This document shows positions 37,365-45,774 of a stretch of 64,000 nt of DNA, piece by piece. Both the position numbers and the translations under genes were made by a program. This DNA is from Cellulosimicrobium funkei. GTDB taxonomy: Bacteria > Actinomycetota > Actinomycetes > Actinomycetales > Cellulomonadaceae. Location: the NCBI RefSeq assembly GCF_004519295.1, contig NZ_SOZH01000003.1, forward strand, positions 1 through 64,000. The letters are read 5' to 3'. A model generated the notes under the pieces. That model did not search any database. It was not told the origin of the DNA and saw nothing but the letters and a program-made list of their open reading frames with translations. Every line of letters starts with the position of its first letter. Position 1 is the stretch's first letter.

Positions 37365-37485
37365 GCTCGCAGCGTAGATCGCGTGCGGCACGGCACGGGG
37401 AGTCGTCTCAGCGGGCCGACGCGTCGCGCGGACGTCCTGGGAAAAGCACGTGCCCGACGGCGCGGGCCCCCCTACCGTGGTCGCC
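37365..37485. promoter_or_regulatory. Divergent leaderless promoters: metH / GNAT
   Basis: TACGCT at 37376-37371 (minus) is 6 nt before the metH ATG. TACCGT at 37473-37478 (plus) is 7 nt before ATG 37486. The 121-bp gap is too short and lacks the conserved core for a cobalamin riboswitch. Confidence 0.65.
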
Positions 37486-38619
37486 ATGTCCTCTCCCTCG
37501 ACGACCGACCGCGCCGAGGCGGCGCCCTCGACGCTCGCCCCGATCGCCGAGCGCGCCGCCGCCCCCTCGACCCTGCCGCCGGTGACCGCGGGCGGGCTCA
37601 CGTGGCGCCCCGCCACGCCCGCCGACGCGCCGGCCCTGCTCACCCTGCGCAACGACATCGCGGAGGTGGACGACGAGCCGTACCGCGAGACGCTCGCGGA
37701 GATCGAGGAGATCTTCACCGCGCCGTGGCGCGACGTCGCGGCCGACTCGATCGTCGGCGTCGACACCGACGGGACGCTGCGCGCCTACGGGATGGTCGAC
37801 ACCAACCCGGGGGACGCGCGCACCGTGCGGGCGTTCCTCGGCGGCGGCGTCCACCCGACCCACCGGGGGCGCGGGATCGGACGCGAGGTGCTCGCCTGGC
37901 AGGTGGCACGCGCCCGGCAGGTGCTCGCCGCGAGCGGCAAGGAGCTGCCCGCGCGGCTCGCCGTCTTCGGGGAGGACACCGACCCCCCCGAGAAGGCGCG
38001 GCTCTACGCGCGGTTCGGGTTCGTCGCCCGCCGCTTCTACTCCGACCTGCGTCGCGACCTCGCGGCCCCGGTGCCCGACGTCCCGCTCGACGGTTCCCTG
38101 CGCGTCGTCCCGTGGTCCGCCGAGCTCGACGAGGCGACGCGCCTCGCGCACAACGACGCCTTCCGCGACCACTGGGGGAGCGAGCCCCGCACCGCCGAGG
38201 CGTGGACGCACGGGCGCAGCGAGTTCGCGCCCCAGTGGTCGTTCCTCGTGGTCGACGACGCGCCCGACGTCGACGCGCTCCTCGCCGACCCGGCCACCGA
38301 CCCCGAGACCGCTGCCGCGCTGCGCGCCGGCGAGCCGCTCGTCGTCGGCTACGAGATGGCGGGCCGGTACGACGAGGACTTCCCCGTGCGGGGGTACACC
38401 TTCGGGTACACCGAGCTCCTCGGCGTCCGGCGCGCGTACCGCGGCCGCCGCGTCGCCGTCGCGGCGCTCGCGGCCGCGATGCGCGCGTTCGCGGCGGACG
38501 GCATGCAGTACGCCGCGCTCGACGTCGACACGGAGAACCCGTCCGGCGCGCACGGCCTCTACGCGAGCCTCGGCTACGAGAAGGTCACCGGCTCGCGCAT
38601 GTACTCGATCGAGCTCTGA
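37486..38619 (+). CDS. Tandem GNAT-family N-acetyltransferase
   Basis: A 377-residue protein with two GNAT domains. After a low-complexity Ala/Pro/Ser/Thr N-terminus, domain 1 (about 40-200) has the acetyl-CoA loop HPTHRGRGIGREVL. Domain 2 (about 210-377) has GVRRAYRGRRVAVAALAAAMRAF and ends in the usual LYASLGYEKV strand. Such a double arrangement is seen in mycothiol synthase MshD, but the N-terminus and length differ, so the substrate is left open. ATG 37486 is leaderless-type. It is convergent with the metallopeptidase. Confidence 0.85.
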   Translation: MSSPSTTDRAEAAPSTLAPIAERAAAPSTLPPVTAGGLTWRPATPADAPALLTLRNDIAEVDDEPYRETLAEIEEIFTAPWRDVAADSIVGVDTDGTLRAYGMVDTNPGDARTVRAFLGGGVHPTHRGRGIGREVLAWQVARARQVLAASGKELPARLAVFGEDTDPPEKARLYARFGFVARRFYSDLRRDLAAPVPDVPLDGSLRVVPWSAELDEATRLAHNDAFRDHWGSEPRTAEAWTHGRSEFAPQWSFLVVDDAPDVDALLADPATDPETAAALRAGEPLVVGYEMAGRYDEDFPVRGYTFGYTELLGVRRAYRGRRVAVAALAAAMRAFAADGMQYAALDVDTENPSGAHGLYASLGYEKVTGSRMYSIEL

Positions 38620-38638
38620 GCGACCTCGGCGGGAGCGG

Positions 38639-39544
38639 TCACAGCGACGAGGCGGAGAGCGCGTCGCAGTCCTGGAGGGTGCCGCCCTCGTAGCCGGTCG
38701 TGAACCAGCGCTGGCGCTGCTCGCTCGACCCGTGGGTCCAGCCCTCGGGGTTCACCTGGCCGGTCGCGGCCTCCTGGATGCGGTCGTCGCCGACGGCGGA
38801 CGCCGCCGACAGCGCGTCGTTCAGTTCCTGCTCGGTGATCGGTGCCAGAAAGGTCACACCGGTGTCCGGGTCGACGGTGGTCGCGGCGTGGCCCGCCCAC
38901 ATGCCGGCGAGGCAGTCGGCCATGAGCTCGATGCGTACGGAGTCGGACTCCGGGCCCGTGCCCTGCCGGTCCGCCGAGTCCATGGCGCCGGTCAGCTGCT
39001 CGATGTGGTGCCCGAACTCGTGCGCGACGACGTACATCTCCGCGAGCCCGCCGTCGTTCGCGCCGAAGCGGTTCGTCAGGTCGTCGTAGAAGCCGAGGTC
39101 GATGTACACCGTCTGGTCGGGCGGGCAGTAGAACGGCCCGACGGCGCTCGTCGCGGCGCCGCATCCCGTCGAGACCTGCCCGGTGAAGCTCACGACCTCG
39201 GGCAGCGCGTACTCGACGCCGGCCTGCTGAGGGAGGGCCTCGGTCCAGTAGGCGTCGAGCGACTGGACGGTGCCGTTGAGCCGGCACTCGCGCGTCGTGT
39301 TCGCCTGCTCGGCGGTGCACGTGTCGATGTACTCCTGCTGGCCGTCGCCGTACGCGCCGGAGTCCGACCCGTCGCCGCCGGTCAGCGCGCTGAGGTCGAC
39401 GCCCGTCTGGTTGCCGACGAACGCGATGAGCAGCGCGACGAGCACCGCGCCGATCCCGCCGCCCGCGATCATCGGGCCGCGCCCGCGGCCGCCACCCTTG
39501 CGGACGCGTCCGCCCTCGAACGATCCGCCCTCCTGGAATGTCAC
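38639..39544 (-). CDS. Neutral zinc metallopeptidase (YpfJ family)
   Basis: A 301-residue membrane-anchored peptidase. One N-terminal helix (MIAGGGIGAVLVALLIAFVG) follows a Gly/Arg-rich cytoplasmic tail; the outer domain contains the zinc motif HEFGHHIEQ, the family block YIDLGFYDDL and ELMADCLAGMWAGHA with the third ligand Glu. Cys residues in CTAEQANTTRECRLNG and GCGAA could form disulfides. GTG 39544 follows TAGCGT (39556-39551) by 6 nt: leaderless. Substrates are unknown for the family. Confidence 0.9.
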   Translation of the reverse strand: MTFQEGGSFEGGRVRKGGGRGRGPMIAGGGIGAVLVALLIAFVGNQTGVDLSALTGGDGSDSGAYGDGQQEYIDTCTAEQANTTRECRLNGTVQSLDAYWTEALPQQAGVEYALPEVVSFTGQVSTGCGAATSAVGPFYCPPDQTVYIDLGFYDDLTNRFGANDGGLAEMYVVAHEFGHHIEQLTGAMDSADRQGTGPESDSVRIELMADCLAGMWAGHAATTVDPDTGVTFLAPITEQELNDALSAASAVGDDRIQEAATGQVNPEGWTHGSSEQRQRWFTTGYEGGTLQDCDALSASSL

Positions 39545-39578
39545 AGGGGAACGCTACCCCCGGGCGCGGTCGCAGGCC

Positions 39579-40112
39579 TCAGAAGCGGACCAGCGCGCGC
39601 AGCACGCGCGCGAGCAGGTCGTGGTCGCCGCGGTGCTCGTGCCGCTCGGCGGGCCCGACGACGGGCGCCGGCGGCTCGCGACGCGGCAGCGTGCCGGGGT
39701 CGTCGCCGGGTGCCTCGGCGACGGTCTCGGCCAGGTAGGTGTCGACGAAGTCGACGAGGAACCGCTCGACGCGACGGCCCGTGAGGGCGATGTTCCACTC
39801 CGTCGGGCCCACGAGGATGACCGACAGGTCCTGCCCGAGCAGGTAGACGAAGACGCACGCTTCGGCGGTGTTGAGGATGCAGCGCGCCGAGCTGCCCGGG
39901 ACGGCCGGGCCCTGGGTGAGGGCTGCGGCGACGGCCCGCGCCACCTCGACGACAGGGCCGGGGGAGGGGCCCGCGCTGCCGAGGACCCGGCCACCGGGAC
40001 CGAGGGCGAGCACGTGCGCCTCGTGGTCGAGGGCGTCGTCGATGCCCCGCAGCACGTCCACCACGCTGCGGGGGGCGACCCGCCCGCGCTGGTCGAGGGC
40101 GTCCGCGACCAC
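39579..40112 (-). CDS. Roadblock-like protein, second gene of pair
   Basis: A 177-residue protein. The section AHVLALGPGGRVLGSAG, then VVEVARAVAAALTQG, then CILNTAEACVFVYLLGQDLSVILVGPTEW and RRVERFLVDFVDTYLAE follows the beta-beta-alpha pattern of roadblock/LC7 domains, but similarity is weak and no name is claimed. A charged, Pro- and His-rich C-terminus follows. GTG 40112 is 5 bp beyond the stop of the roadblock gene, so the two form one operon. A helper role for a small GTPase is only suggested by its neighbour. Confidence 0.65.
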   Translation of the reverse strand: MVADALDQRGRVAPRSVVDVLRGIDDALDHEAHVLALGPGGRVLGSAGPSPGPVVEVARAVAAALTQGPAVPGSSARCILNTAEACVFVYLLGQDLSVILVGPTEWNIALTGRRVERFLVDFVDTYLAETVAEAPGDDPGTLPRREPPAPVVGPAERHEHRGDHDLLARVLRALVRF

Positions 40113-40117
40113 GGGCG

Positions 40118-40486
40118 TCAGAGCGACAGCGACTCGTCGAGCTGGGCGAGGCCGCGGCGCGCGAGCGCGAGGTTCGCCCGTCCGCGCTCGAGCACGAGGT
40201 AGGAGAAGGTGCCCCGCAGGCTCTCGCGCTGCGACAGGCGGATGAGGTGGTACTGGCGGCCGAGCGTGATGAGGATGTCCTCGATGCCGTCCTCGAGCCC
40301 GAGCTGCTCGATCGCCCGGAGCTTCGCGCGGATGACCTCGGTGTTCGCCGCCGCGGCGAGCTCGAGGTCGAACGGGGCGGCCTGCTTCTGGACCAGGGCC
40401 AGGCCGCTGCTGTAGTCGACGACCGCGATCGCGATCGCCCCGTCCAGCTCGAGGACCTTGCTCAGTGCTGCTTCGGCGTTGCTCAA
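40118..40486 (-). CDS. Roadblock/LC7-domain protein
   Basis: A 122-residue protein with a roadblock-type fold: KVLELDGAIAIAVVDYSSGLALVQK, then LAAAANTEVIRAKLRAIEQLGL, IEDILITLGRQYHLIRLSQ and TFSYLVLERGRANLALARRGL. These proteins (MglB is the best known) dimerise and regulate Ras-like GTPases; no GTPase is next to it. The start is an unusual TTG at 40486 with an AAGGAGAG site at proper distance. TAGCCT at 40548-40543 with an upstream TG (extended -10) is a candidate promoter. Confidence 0.85.
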   Translation of the reverse strand: MSNAEAALSKVLELDGAIAIAVVDYSSGLALVQKQAAPFDLELAAAANTEVIRAKLRAIEQLGLEDGIEDILITLGRQYHLIRLSQRESLRGTFSYLVLERGRANLALARRGLAQLDESLSL

Positions 40487-40734
40487 CGTGCTCTCCTTGC
40501 TCCGGTCCCCCCGCCATCTCCTCGACGGTCCGGGACGTCCGGAGGCTAGCACGATGGGCTGATTGTCCCGTTCTGTTCCCTGTGCGTGGGACGACCGTGG
40601 GACGGTCCGGGAGGACGTCGAGAGAAAGACCGCGCGGGCGCGGGCCCGCGGCCCGTAGAATCGTCGGGCCCCGTCGATCGGATCGCCCCACCAGGCTGGA
40701 TCCACCGGGGTCACCCTTCGGAGAGGACCTGCAC
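40487..40734. promoter_or_regulatory. Divergent region roadblock operon / ABC-F gene
   Basis: 248 bp without a gene. Leftward: TAGCCT (40548-40543) with TGC before it, an extended -10. Rightward: TAGAAT at 40656-40661 is a good -10 for the ABC-F gene, leaving a leader of roughly 65-70 nt. No attenuator-like upstream reading frame or antibiotic-response hairpin was recognised in that leader. Confidence 0.5.
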
Positions 40735-42333
40735 GTGATCACCGCCCACGGCGTCGAGCTGCGCGTCGGCGCCCGCGTCCTGCTGCACGAGGCGACGTTC
40801 CAGATCGCCGCGGGCGACCGGATCGGCCTCGTCGGCCGCAACGGCGCCGGCAAGACGACCCTGACCAAGACCCTCGCGGGCGAGACCCAGCCCACGGCGG
40901 GCAAGATCACGCGCGGCAACGACATCGGCTACCTGCCTCAGGACCCGCGCACCGGCGACCTCGACATCATCGCGCTCGACCGGGTCCTCTCGGCACGCAA
41001 CCTCGACAGGATCGTGCGCCAGATGCGCGAGACCGAGGGCGCGATGGCGAGCGCGGACGCGGAGACCCACGAGGCCGCGATGGAGCGCTACCCCAAGCTC
41101 GAGGCGCGGTTCCTCGCGGCCGGCGGGTACGCGGCCGAGAGCGAGGCGCACCGCATCACGAGCAACCTCGGTCTCGACGACCGCGTGCTCGGCCAGCCGC
41201 TGAGCACGCTGTCCGGCGGGCAGCGCCGCCGCATCGAGCTCGCGCGCATCCTCTTCTCCGGCGTCGAGACGCTGCTCCTCGACGAGCCGACGAACCACCT
41301 CGACGCCGACTCGATCGTCTGGCTGCGCGACTACCTCAAGTCGTACAGCGGCGGCTTCGTCGTGATCTCGCACGACGTCGAGCTGCTGCGCGCGACGGTG
41401 AACAAGGTGTTCCACCTGGACGCCAACCGCGGCGAGCTCGACCAGTACAACCTCGGCTGGGACGCCTACCTCGGCCAGCGCGAGTCCGACGAGCGCCGTC
41501 GTCGTCGCGAGCGGCAGAACGCCGAGAAGAAGGCGGGTGCGCTCCTCGTCCAGGGCGAGAAGATGCGCGCCAAGGCCACCAAGGCCGTGGCCGCGCAGCA
41601 GATGATGCGCCGCGCCGAGAAGATGCTCGCGGGGATCGAGGGCGAGCGCCAGAGCGACAAGGTCGCGAAGCTGCGCTTCCCGAAGCCCGCGCCGTGCGGC
41701 CGCACGCCGCTCACCGCGAGCGGGCTGTCCAAGGCCTACGGCTCGCAGGAGGTCTTCGCGGGCGTCGACCTCGCGATCGACCGCGGCAGCCGCGTCGTCG
41801 TGCTCGGCCTCAACGGCGCCGGCAAGACGACGCTCCTGCGCATCCTCGGCGGCGTCGAGCAGCCGGACACGGGCGAGGTGCACCCGGGCCACGGCCTGAA
41901 GATCGGCTACTACGCCCAGGAGCACGACACGCTCGACATGGACGCGACCGTCGTCGAGAACCTGCGCCACGCGGCGCCCGACCTCACGGACACGCAGGTG
42001 CGCTCGGTGCTCGGGTCGTTCCTGTTCTCCGGCGACGACGCGGACAAGCCGACGAACGTGCTGTCCGGCGGGGAGAAGACGCGTCTGGCGCTCGCGACGC
42101 TCGTCGTCTCGGCGGCGAACGTGCTGCTCCTCGACGAGCCGACGAACAACCTCGACCCCGCGTCGCGCGCCGAGATCCTCGGGGCGCTCAAGACGTACGA
42201 GGGCGCGGTCGTCATGGTCACGCACGACGACGGCGCGGTCGAGGCGCTCGAGCCTGAGCGCGTCCTGCTGCTGCCGGACGGCGACGAGGACCTGTGGAGC
42301 GACGAGTACGCGGAGCTCGTCTCGCTGGCCTGA
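40735..42333 (+). CDS. ABC-F family ATPase
   Basis: A soluble protein with two ABC ATPase domains and no membrane span, acting on ribosomes in this family. Walker A motifs are GRNGAGKTT and GLNGAGKTT; signatures LSGGQRRRIELA and LSGGEKTRLALA; Walker B LLLDEPTNHLD and LLLDEPTNNLD, both intact. The linker between domains is rich in Lys/Arg/Glu (the P-site tRNA interaction motif region). The 532-residue length fits the housekeeping Ettlia-type ABC-F. GTG 40735 has a GGAGAGG site. An antibiotic-resistance role cannot be inferred. Confidence 0.92.
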   Translation: MITAHGVELRVGARVLLHEATFQIAAGDRIGLVGRNGAGKTTLTKTLAGETQPTAGKITRGNDIGYLPQDPRTGDLDIIALDRVLSARNLDRIVRQMRETEGAMASADAETHEAAMERYPKLEARFLAAGGYAAESEAHRITSNLGLDDRVLGQPLSTLSGGQRRRIELARILFSGVETLLLDEPTNHLDADSIVWLRDYLKSYSGGFVVISHDVELLRATVNKVFHLDANRGELDQYNLGWDAYLGQRESDERRRRRERQNAEKKAGALLVQGEKMRAKATKAVAAQQMMRRAEKMLAGIEGERQSDKVAKLRFPKPAPCGRTPLTASGLSKAYGSQEVFAGVDLAIDRGSRVVVLGLNGAGKTTLLRILGGVEQPDTGEVHPGHGLKIGYYAQEHDTLDMDATVVENLRHAAPDLTDTQVRSVLGSFLFSGDDADKPTNVLSGGEKTRLALATLVVSAANVLLLDEPTNNLDPASRAEILGALKTYEGAVVMVTHDDGAVEALEPERVLLLPDGDEDLWSDEYAELVSLA

Positions 42334-42360
42334 CCGGGCCGCTCGTCGCCGGGACCGGGG

Positions 42361-43350
42361 CTACCGCGGTGCGGGACCCTGCCGGGCGTCGAGCTGCGCG
42401 TCGATGAGCGCGTCCTCCTCGTCCTCGGCGCTCGGACGGCGCGAGCGCGGCTCCCGCCGGGCCCGGGCGGCGTCCGGGTCCTGGACCGCGAGGAGGTCGC
42501 CGGCGGTGAGGGTGGTCTGCTCCCCGCGCGCGTCGCGCCGGTCGCGGCGCACGAGGAGCCAGAAGCCGGCGACCGCGCCGAGGGCGAACACCGCCCACTG
42601 GAACGCGTACGACAGGTGCGAGCCGGGGTCGGTGTCCGGCTTCGGCAGCGCCTCCAGGGTCTGAGCCGCGGGCGGCACCTCGGTGCGCAGCTGCCCGTAG
42701 GCGCCGACCGTGCGGCCCTCGGCCCAGCCGCCGCCGTCCGGGCCGGCGGCGAGGACCTGGTCCGTCGCGATGGCCTGCACCTGGCCCGCGGGCGCGTCCC
42801 GGCCCGACGGCGGCTCGTCGCCGCGCAGCGTCACGGTCGCCTCGACGTCGCCCGCGGGGGGCGGGGGCACGTCCCCGGGGGTGACGGCGTCGGTCCCCAG
42901 CGGCACGAACCCGCGGTCCACGACGACGACGAGCCCGTCCGGCGCGGACGGCGTGGGGTTCGTCACGAACGGGACGAGCACGTGGAAGCCGGCGCTGCCG
43001 CCTACCGGGCGGTTGCGCAGCAGGACCGTGGCGTCCGTCTCGTAGCGGCCCTCGAGGGTCACCGGCCGCCAGAGGTCGGCCTCGTCGAGCTCGGCGCCCG
43101 GGGCGGGCAGCACGTCGTCCACCGGGACCGGGTCCGACGTGTAGTTCGCCTCGATGCGCTCGATCTCGGCGTCGCGCGAGACGTAGCGGTTCCACTGCCA
43201 GCGGCCCGCGACGAGGCACAGCGCGACGAGGACGAGGACCCCGACCGCGAGCGTCGCCCACTGGCGCGGGGTGCGCGGCTGGTGGGCGTCCGCGGTGGCG
43301 CGCTGCGGCGTCGGGCCCGCGGGGACCTGCGGTGGTGCGGCCTGCGTCAC
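42361..43350 (-). CDS. SURF1-family cytochrome oxidase assembly protein
   Basis: A 329-residue SURF1 homologue involved in inserting heme into subunit I of the aa3 oxidase. An N-terminal helix (TLAVGVLVLVALCLVAGRWQWNR) and a C-terminal helix (HLSYAFQWAVFALGAVAGFWLLV) bracket a loop domain with the motif LWRPVTLEGRY, LLRNRPVGGSAGFHVLVPF and VVDRGFVPLG. The C-terminal tail is charged. GTG 43350 overlaps the stop of the 82-residue gene (GTGA), forming an operon with DUF3099. Related to ctaE-qcr at 0.3-4.6 kb, which needs it. Confidence 0.92.
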   Translation of the reverse strand: MTQAAPPQVPAGPTPQRATADAHQPRTPRQWATLAVGVLVLVALCLVAGRWQWNRYVSRDAEIERIEANYTSDPVPVDDVLPAPGAELDEADLWRPVTLEGRYETDATVLLRNRPVGGSAGFHVLVPFVTNPTPSAPDGLVVVVDRGFVPLGTDAVTPGDVPPPPAGDVEATVTLRGDEPPSGRDAPAGQVQAIATDQVLAAGPDGGGWAEGRTVGAYGQLRTEVPPAAQTLEALPKPDTDPGSHLSYAFQWAVFALGAVAGFWLLVRRDRRDARGEQTTLTAGDLLAVQDPDAARARREPRSRRPSAEDEEDALIDAQLDARQGPAPR

Positions 43351-43595
43351 GGGGCCGCCCGGCGCTCGAGCTCGTCGACCGGCACCGTCGAGCGCCAGAA
43401 CGAGCGGGCGCCGAGGAACGTCTCCAGGTGCTCGCGGTGCGCGTCGCACGCGAGCCACACCTTGCGCCGCTCGGGCGTGTGGATCTTGGGGTTGTTCCAC
43501 AGCAGGCCCCACGCGGCGGCCTCCTGGCAGCCCTTGGCGCTGCACACCAGCTCGTCCTCGCCGACAGGGTCGGCGAGGCCCATGACGTCGGTCAC
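43347..43595 (-). CDS. Small conserved zinc-binding-like protein between DUF3099 and SURF1
   Basis: An 82-residue protein: after an acidic N-terminus comes CSAKGCQEAAAWGLLWNNPKIHTPERRKVWLACDAHREHLETFLGARSFWRS. The Cys-X4-Cys pair plus CDAH can bind one zinc ion. No named family was recognised. Both ends are coupled: its GTG overlaps the DUF3099 stop and its stop overlaps the SURF1 GTG. Position suggests a helper in oxidase assembly or metal supply, which is inference. Confidence 0.82.
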   Translation of the reverse strand: MTDVMGLADPVGEDELVCSAKGCQEAAAWGLLWNNPKIHTPERRKVWLACDAHREHLETFLGARSFWRSTVPVDELERRAAP

Positions 43596-43960
43596 CGGCG
43601 GTCCTCCTCGTCGTCGTGCGGCTCGCGGGGCTCGGCGCCCGCGATGCCGTGGCTCCCGGGCGCACCCGCCGTGGGCAGCGCGCGGTGCTCCATGGGGGAG
43701 GTGTCGTAGTGCGCCTGGTCGCGGCCCGCGTTGGCGACGAGCACCGCGCTGTACGGCAGCACGACCGCGCCGACGGCGAGGACCCAGGTCACCCAGCTGC
43801 CCTGCGCCAGGATGGCGCCGAAGATGCACACGAGGCGGATGCCCATCTGGATCAGGTACTTGCGCTCCCGGCGCGCCTGGTCCGCGGCGAGCGGTTCCGG
43901 TGCGGCGGTGATGCTCGGGACCGCCTCGGCCGACCTCCGGGCGGCGCGTCGTGTGGTCAC
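43592..43960 (-). CDS. DUF3099-family membrane protein
   Basis: A 122-residue protein: a basic N-terminus, two hydrophobic helices (IRLVCIFGAILAQGSWVTWVLAVGAVVLPYSAVLVANA) and an acidic tail, matching DUF3099 of actinobacteria. The gene starts the operon that ends with SURF1. GTG 43960 follows TAGACT (43972-43967) by 6 nt and has no ribosome site: leaderless. A 19-bp palindrome occupies the region between its -10 and -35. Confidence 0.85.
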   Translation of the reverse strand: MTTRRAARRSAEAVPSITAAPEPLAADQARRERKYLIQMGIRLVCIFGAILAQGSWVTWVLAVGAVVLPYSAVLVANAGRDQAHYDTSPMEHRALPTAGAPGSHGIAGAEPREPHDDEEDRR

Positions 43961-43974
43961 CCGTCCAGTCTACG

Positions 43975-43993
43975 TTTGTGGGGACCCCACAAA
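43975..43993. promoter_or_regulatory. Perfect palindrome in the DUF3099-SURF1 promoter
   Basis: TTTGTGGGGACCCCACAAA: 9-bp arms around a single A, followed at once by a further GTGTGGGG half-site (43994-44001). It starts three bases upstream of the leaderless -10 of the DUF3099 gene, covering the spacer and -35 positions, as a repressor site would. It also lies about 170 bp upstream of fabG. The cognate regulator is unknown. Confidence 0.7.
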
Positions 43994-44158
43994 GTGTGGG
44001 GCAGCGGTGTGACCTGGGCGCACCGCGCACCGCGGGCCCCGCGCACGGTACGGTCGGTGCGGCGCCGTCGCGCCGGGCCCGGCAGGGCCCACCCGGCACC
44101 GGCCGTGCGGGACCCGTCCCCGGCCGCCGACCCACCCGACCGTCCCGAGGAGCCGCAC

Positions 44159-44884
44159 GTGTCCGAAGCCACCGCCCCCGCCCCGCGCACCGTCGTCGTC
44201 ACCGGCGCGAACCGGGGCATCGGCCGTGCCATCGCCGAGCGCTTCGTCGCGAACGGCGACCGCGTCGCGACCGTCTACCGGGGCGGTGACCTGCCCGAGG
44301 GCGTCTTCGGCGCCGTGGCGGACATCACCGACACCGCCGCCGTCGACGCCGCGTTCTCCGAGATCGAGAAGGAGCTCGGCCCGGTCGAGGTGCTCGTCGC
44401 GAACGCGGGCGTCACGCACGACCAGCTCCTGCTGCGGATGACCGACGAGGACTTCGAGTCCGTGATCGACGTCAACCTGACCGGCACGTTCCGCTGCGTG
44501 CGCCGGGTGACGAAGGGCATGATCCGGCAGCGTCGCGGGCGCATCGTGCTCGTGTCGTCCGTGATCGGACTCTACGGCGGCGCGGGCCAGGTCAACTACG
44601 CCGCCTCGAAGGCCGCGCTCGTCGGCATGGCGCGCTCGATCACGCGCGAGCTCGGGTCGCGCAACATCACGGCGAACGTCGTGGCGCCCGGGTTCATCGA
44701 CACCGCGATGACCGCCGAGCTCCCCGAGGAGCGCCAGGCTGCCTACAAGTCCGCCATCCCCGCGGGCCGCTTCGCCCAGGCGGACGAGGTCGCGGGCGTC
44801 GTGCAGTTCCTCGCGTCCGACGACGCCGCGTACGTCTCGGGGGCCGTGATCCCCGTCGACGGCGGCCTCGGCATGGGCCACTGA
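44159..44884 (+). CDS. fabG: 3-oxoacyl-ACP reductase
   Basis: NADPH-dependent short-chain dehydrogenase for the first reduction in fatty-acid elongation. The cofactor loop is VTGANRGIGRA, the NAG motif ANAGVTHDQ, the catalytic Ser in VLVSSVIG and the Tyr-X3-Lys in YAASK; the C-terminal GAVIPVDGGLGMGH is typical of FabG. The length is 241 residues from GTG 44159, which has a GAGGAG site; the frame is open much further upstream over the divergent operon and is not used. It is followed by fabI, the FabG-InhA arrangement of actinobacteria. Confidence 0.94.
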   Translation: MSEATAPAPRTVVVTGANRGIGRAIAERFVANGDRVATVYRGGDLPEGVFGAVADITDTAAVDAAFSEIEKELGPVEVLVANAGVTHDQLLLRMTDEDFESVIDVNLTGTFRCVRRVTKGMIRQRRGRIVLVSSVIGLYGGAGQVNYAASKAALVGMARSITRELGSRNITANVVAPGFIDTAMTAELPEERQAAYKSAIPAGRFAQADEVAGVVQFLASDDAAYVSGAVIPVDGGLGMGH

Positions 44885-45006
44885 CCGCAGCCCGCGGCGC
44901 CTCGCGCGCCCGTCCCGCGGCCCCGTCACCGACGCGCCCGCCCCACCTCTCTTTCAGTACGCTCGCCTCAGCGCGCCCACAGCGGGCGCACGACGGAAGG
45001 AAACCG
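44885..45006 (+). promoter_or_regulatory. Promoter region of fabI
   Basis: 122 bp between fabG and fabI. TACGCT at 44958-44963 is a candidate -10, and GGAAGGAAACC precedes the ATG. No hairpin terminator stands out, so read-through from fabG is also likely. Confidence 0.45.
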
Positions 45007-45774
45007 ATGGGTCTGCTCGACGGCAAGAAGCTCCTCGTCACGGGAGTGCTCACCGACTCCTCGATCGCGTTCCACGCGGCGCGGCTCGCGCAGGAGGAAG
45101 GGGCCGAGGTCGTGCTCTCCTCGTTCGGCCGCCAGATGAAGCTCACGCAGGCCTTCGCGAAGCGCCTGCCGGTCGAGGCGCCCGTCGTGCAGCTCGACGT
45201 CACGAACGACGACGACCTCGCCGGCCTCGCGGACGCGGTGCGCGAGCACACGGACCGCCTCGACGGCGTCGTGCACTCCATCGGCTTCGCGCCGCAGAGC
45301 GTCATGGGCGGCAACTTCCTCTCCGGCACCTGGGAGGACGTGGCGACCGCGCTCCAGGTCTCGACGTTCTCCTACAAGTCGCTCGCGGTCGCGGCGAAGC
45401 CGCTCATGACCGACGGCGGCGCCGTCGTCGGCCTCACGTTCGACGCGCAGTTCGCGTGGCCGGTCTACGACTGGATGGGTGTCGCGAAGGCGGGCCTCGA
45501 GTCCGCGAACCGCTACCTCGCGCGCGACCTCGGCCCCGACGGCATCCGGGCGAACCTCGTCTCCGCGGGCCCGATCCGCACCACGGCGGCGAAGTCCATC
45601 CCGGGCTTCGCGCAGATGGAGGACGCCTGGCCGACCCGGGCGCCCCTCGGCTGGGACCAGACGACGGCGGAGCCCGCCGCGCGCGCGGTCGTCGCGCTCC
45701 TGTCCGACTGGTTCCCGGCGACGACCGGTGAGATCGTGCACGTCGACGGCGGCGTGCACGCCATGGGGCAGTGA
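45007..45774 (+). CDS. fabI: Enoyl-ACP reductase (FabI/InhA type)
   Basis: NADH-dependent reductase finishing each fatty-acid elongation cycle. It is a FabI-class SDR: GLLDGKKLLVTGVLTDSSIAF with the modified cofactor loop, HSIGFAPQ, and the Tyr-X6-Lys site YDWMGVAK (about residues 155-162), as in InhA. RTTAAKSIPGF is the substrate-loop region targeted by isoniazid and triclosan in other bacteria. The 255-residue length fits. The stop overlaps the GTG of sixA. Confidence 0.95.
   Translation: MGLLDGKKLLVTGVLTDSSIAFHAARLAQEEGAEVVLSSFGRQMKLTQAFAKRLPVEAPVVQLDVTNDDDLAGLADAVREHTDRLDGVVHSIGFAPQSVMGGNFLSGTWEDVATALQVSTFSYKSLAVAAKPLMTDGGAVVGLTFDAQFAWPVYDWMGVAKAGLESANRYLARDLGPDGIRANLVSAGPIRTTAAKSIPGFAQMEDAWPTRAPLGWDQTTAEPAARAVVALLSDWFPATTGEIVHVDGGVHAMGQ

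Noticed and set aside
37365-37485. Cobalamin riboswitch before metH
   Set aside because: The mRNA appears leaderless, and the 121-bp gap has no conserved B12-box core.
33420-38693. Very long plus-strand open frame opposite metH
   Set aside because: It is the antisense shadow of metH and of the GNAT gene, Arg/Asp/Val-biased, with no domain; metH has all its motifs and a promoter.
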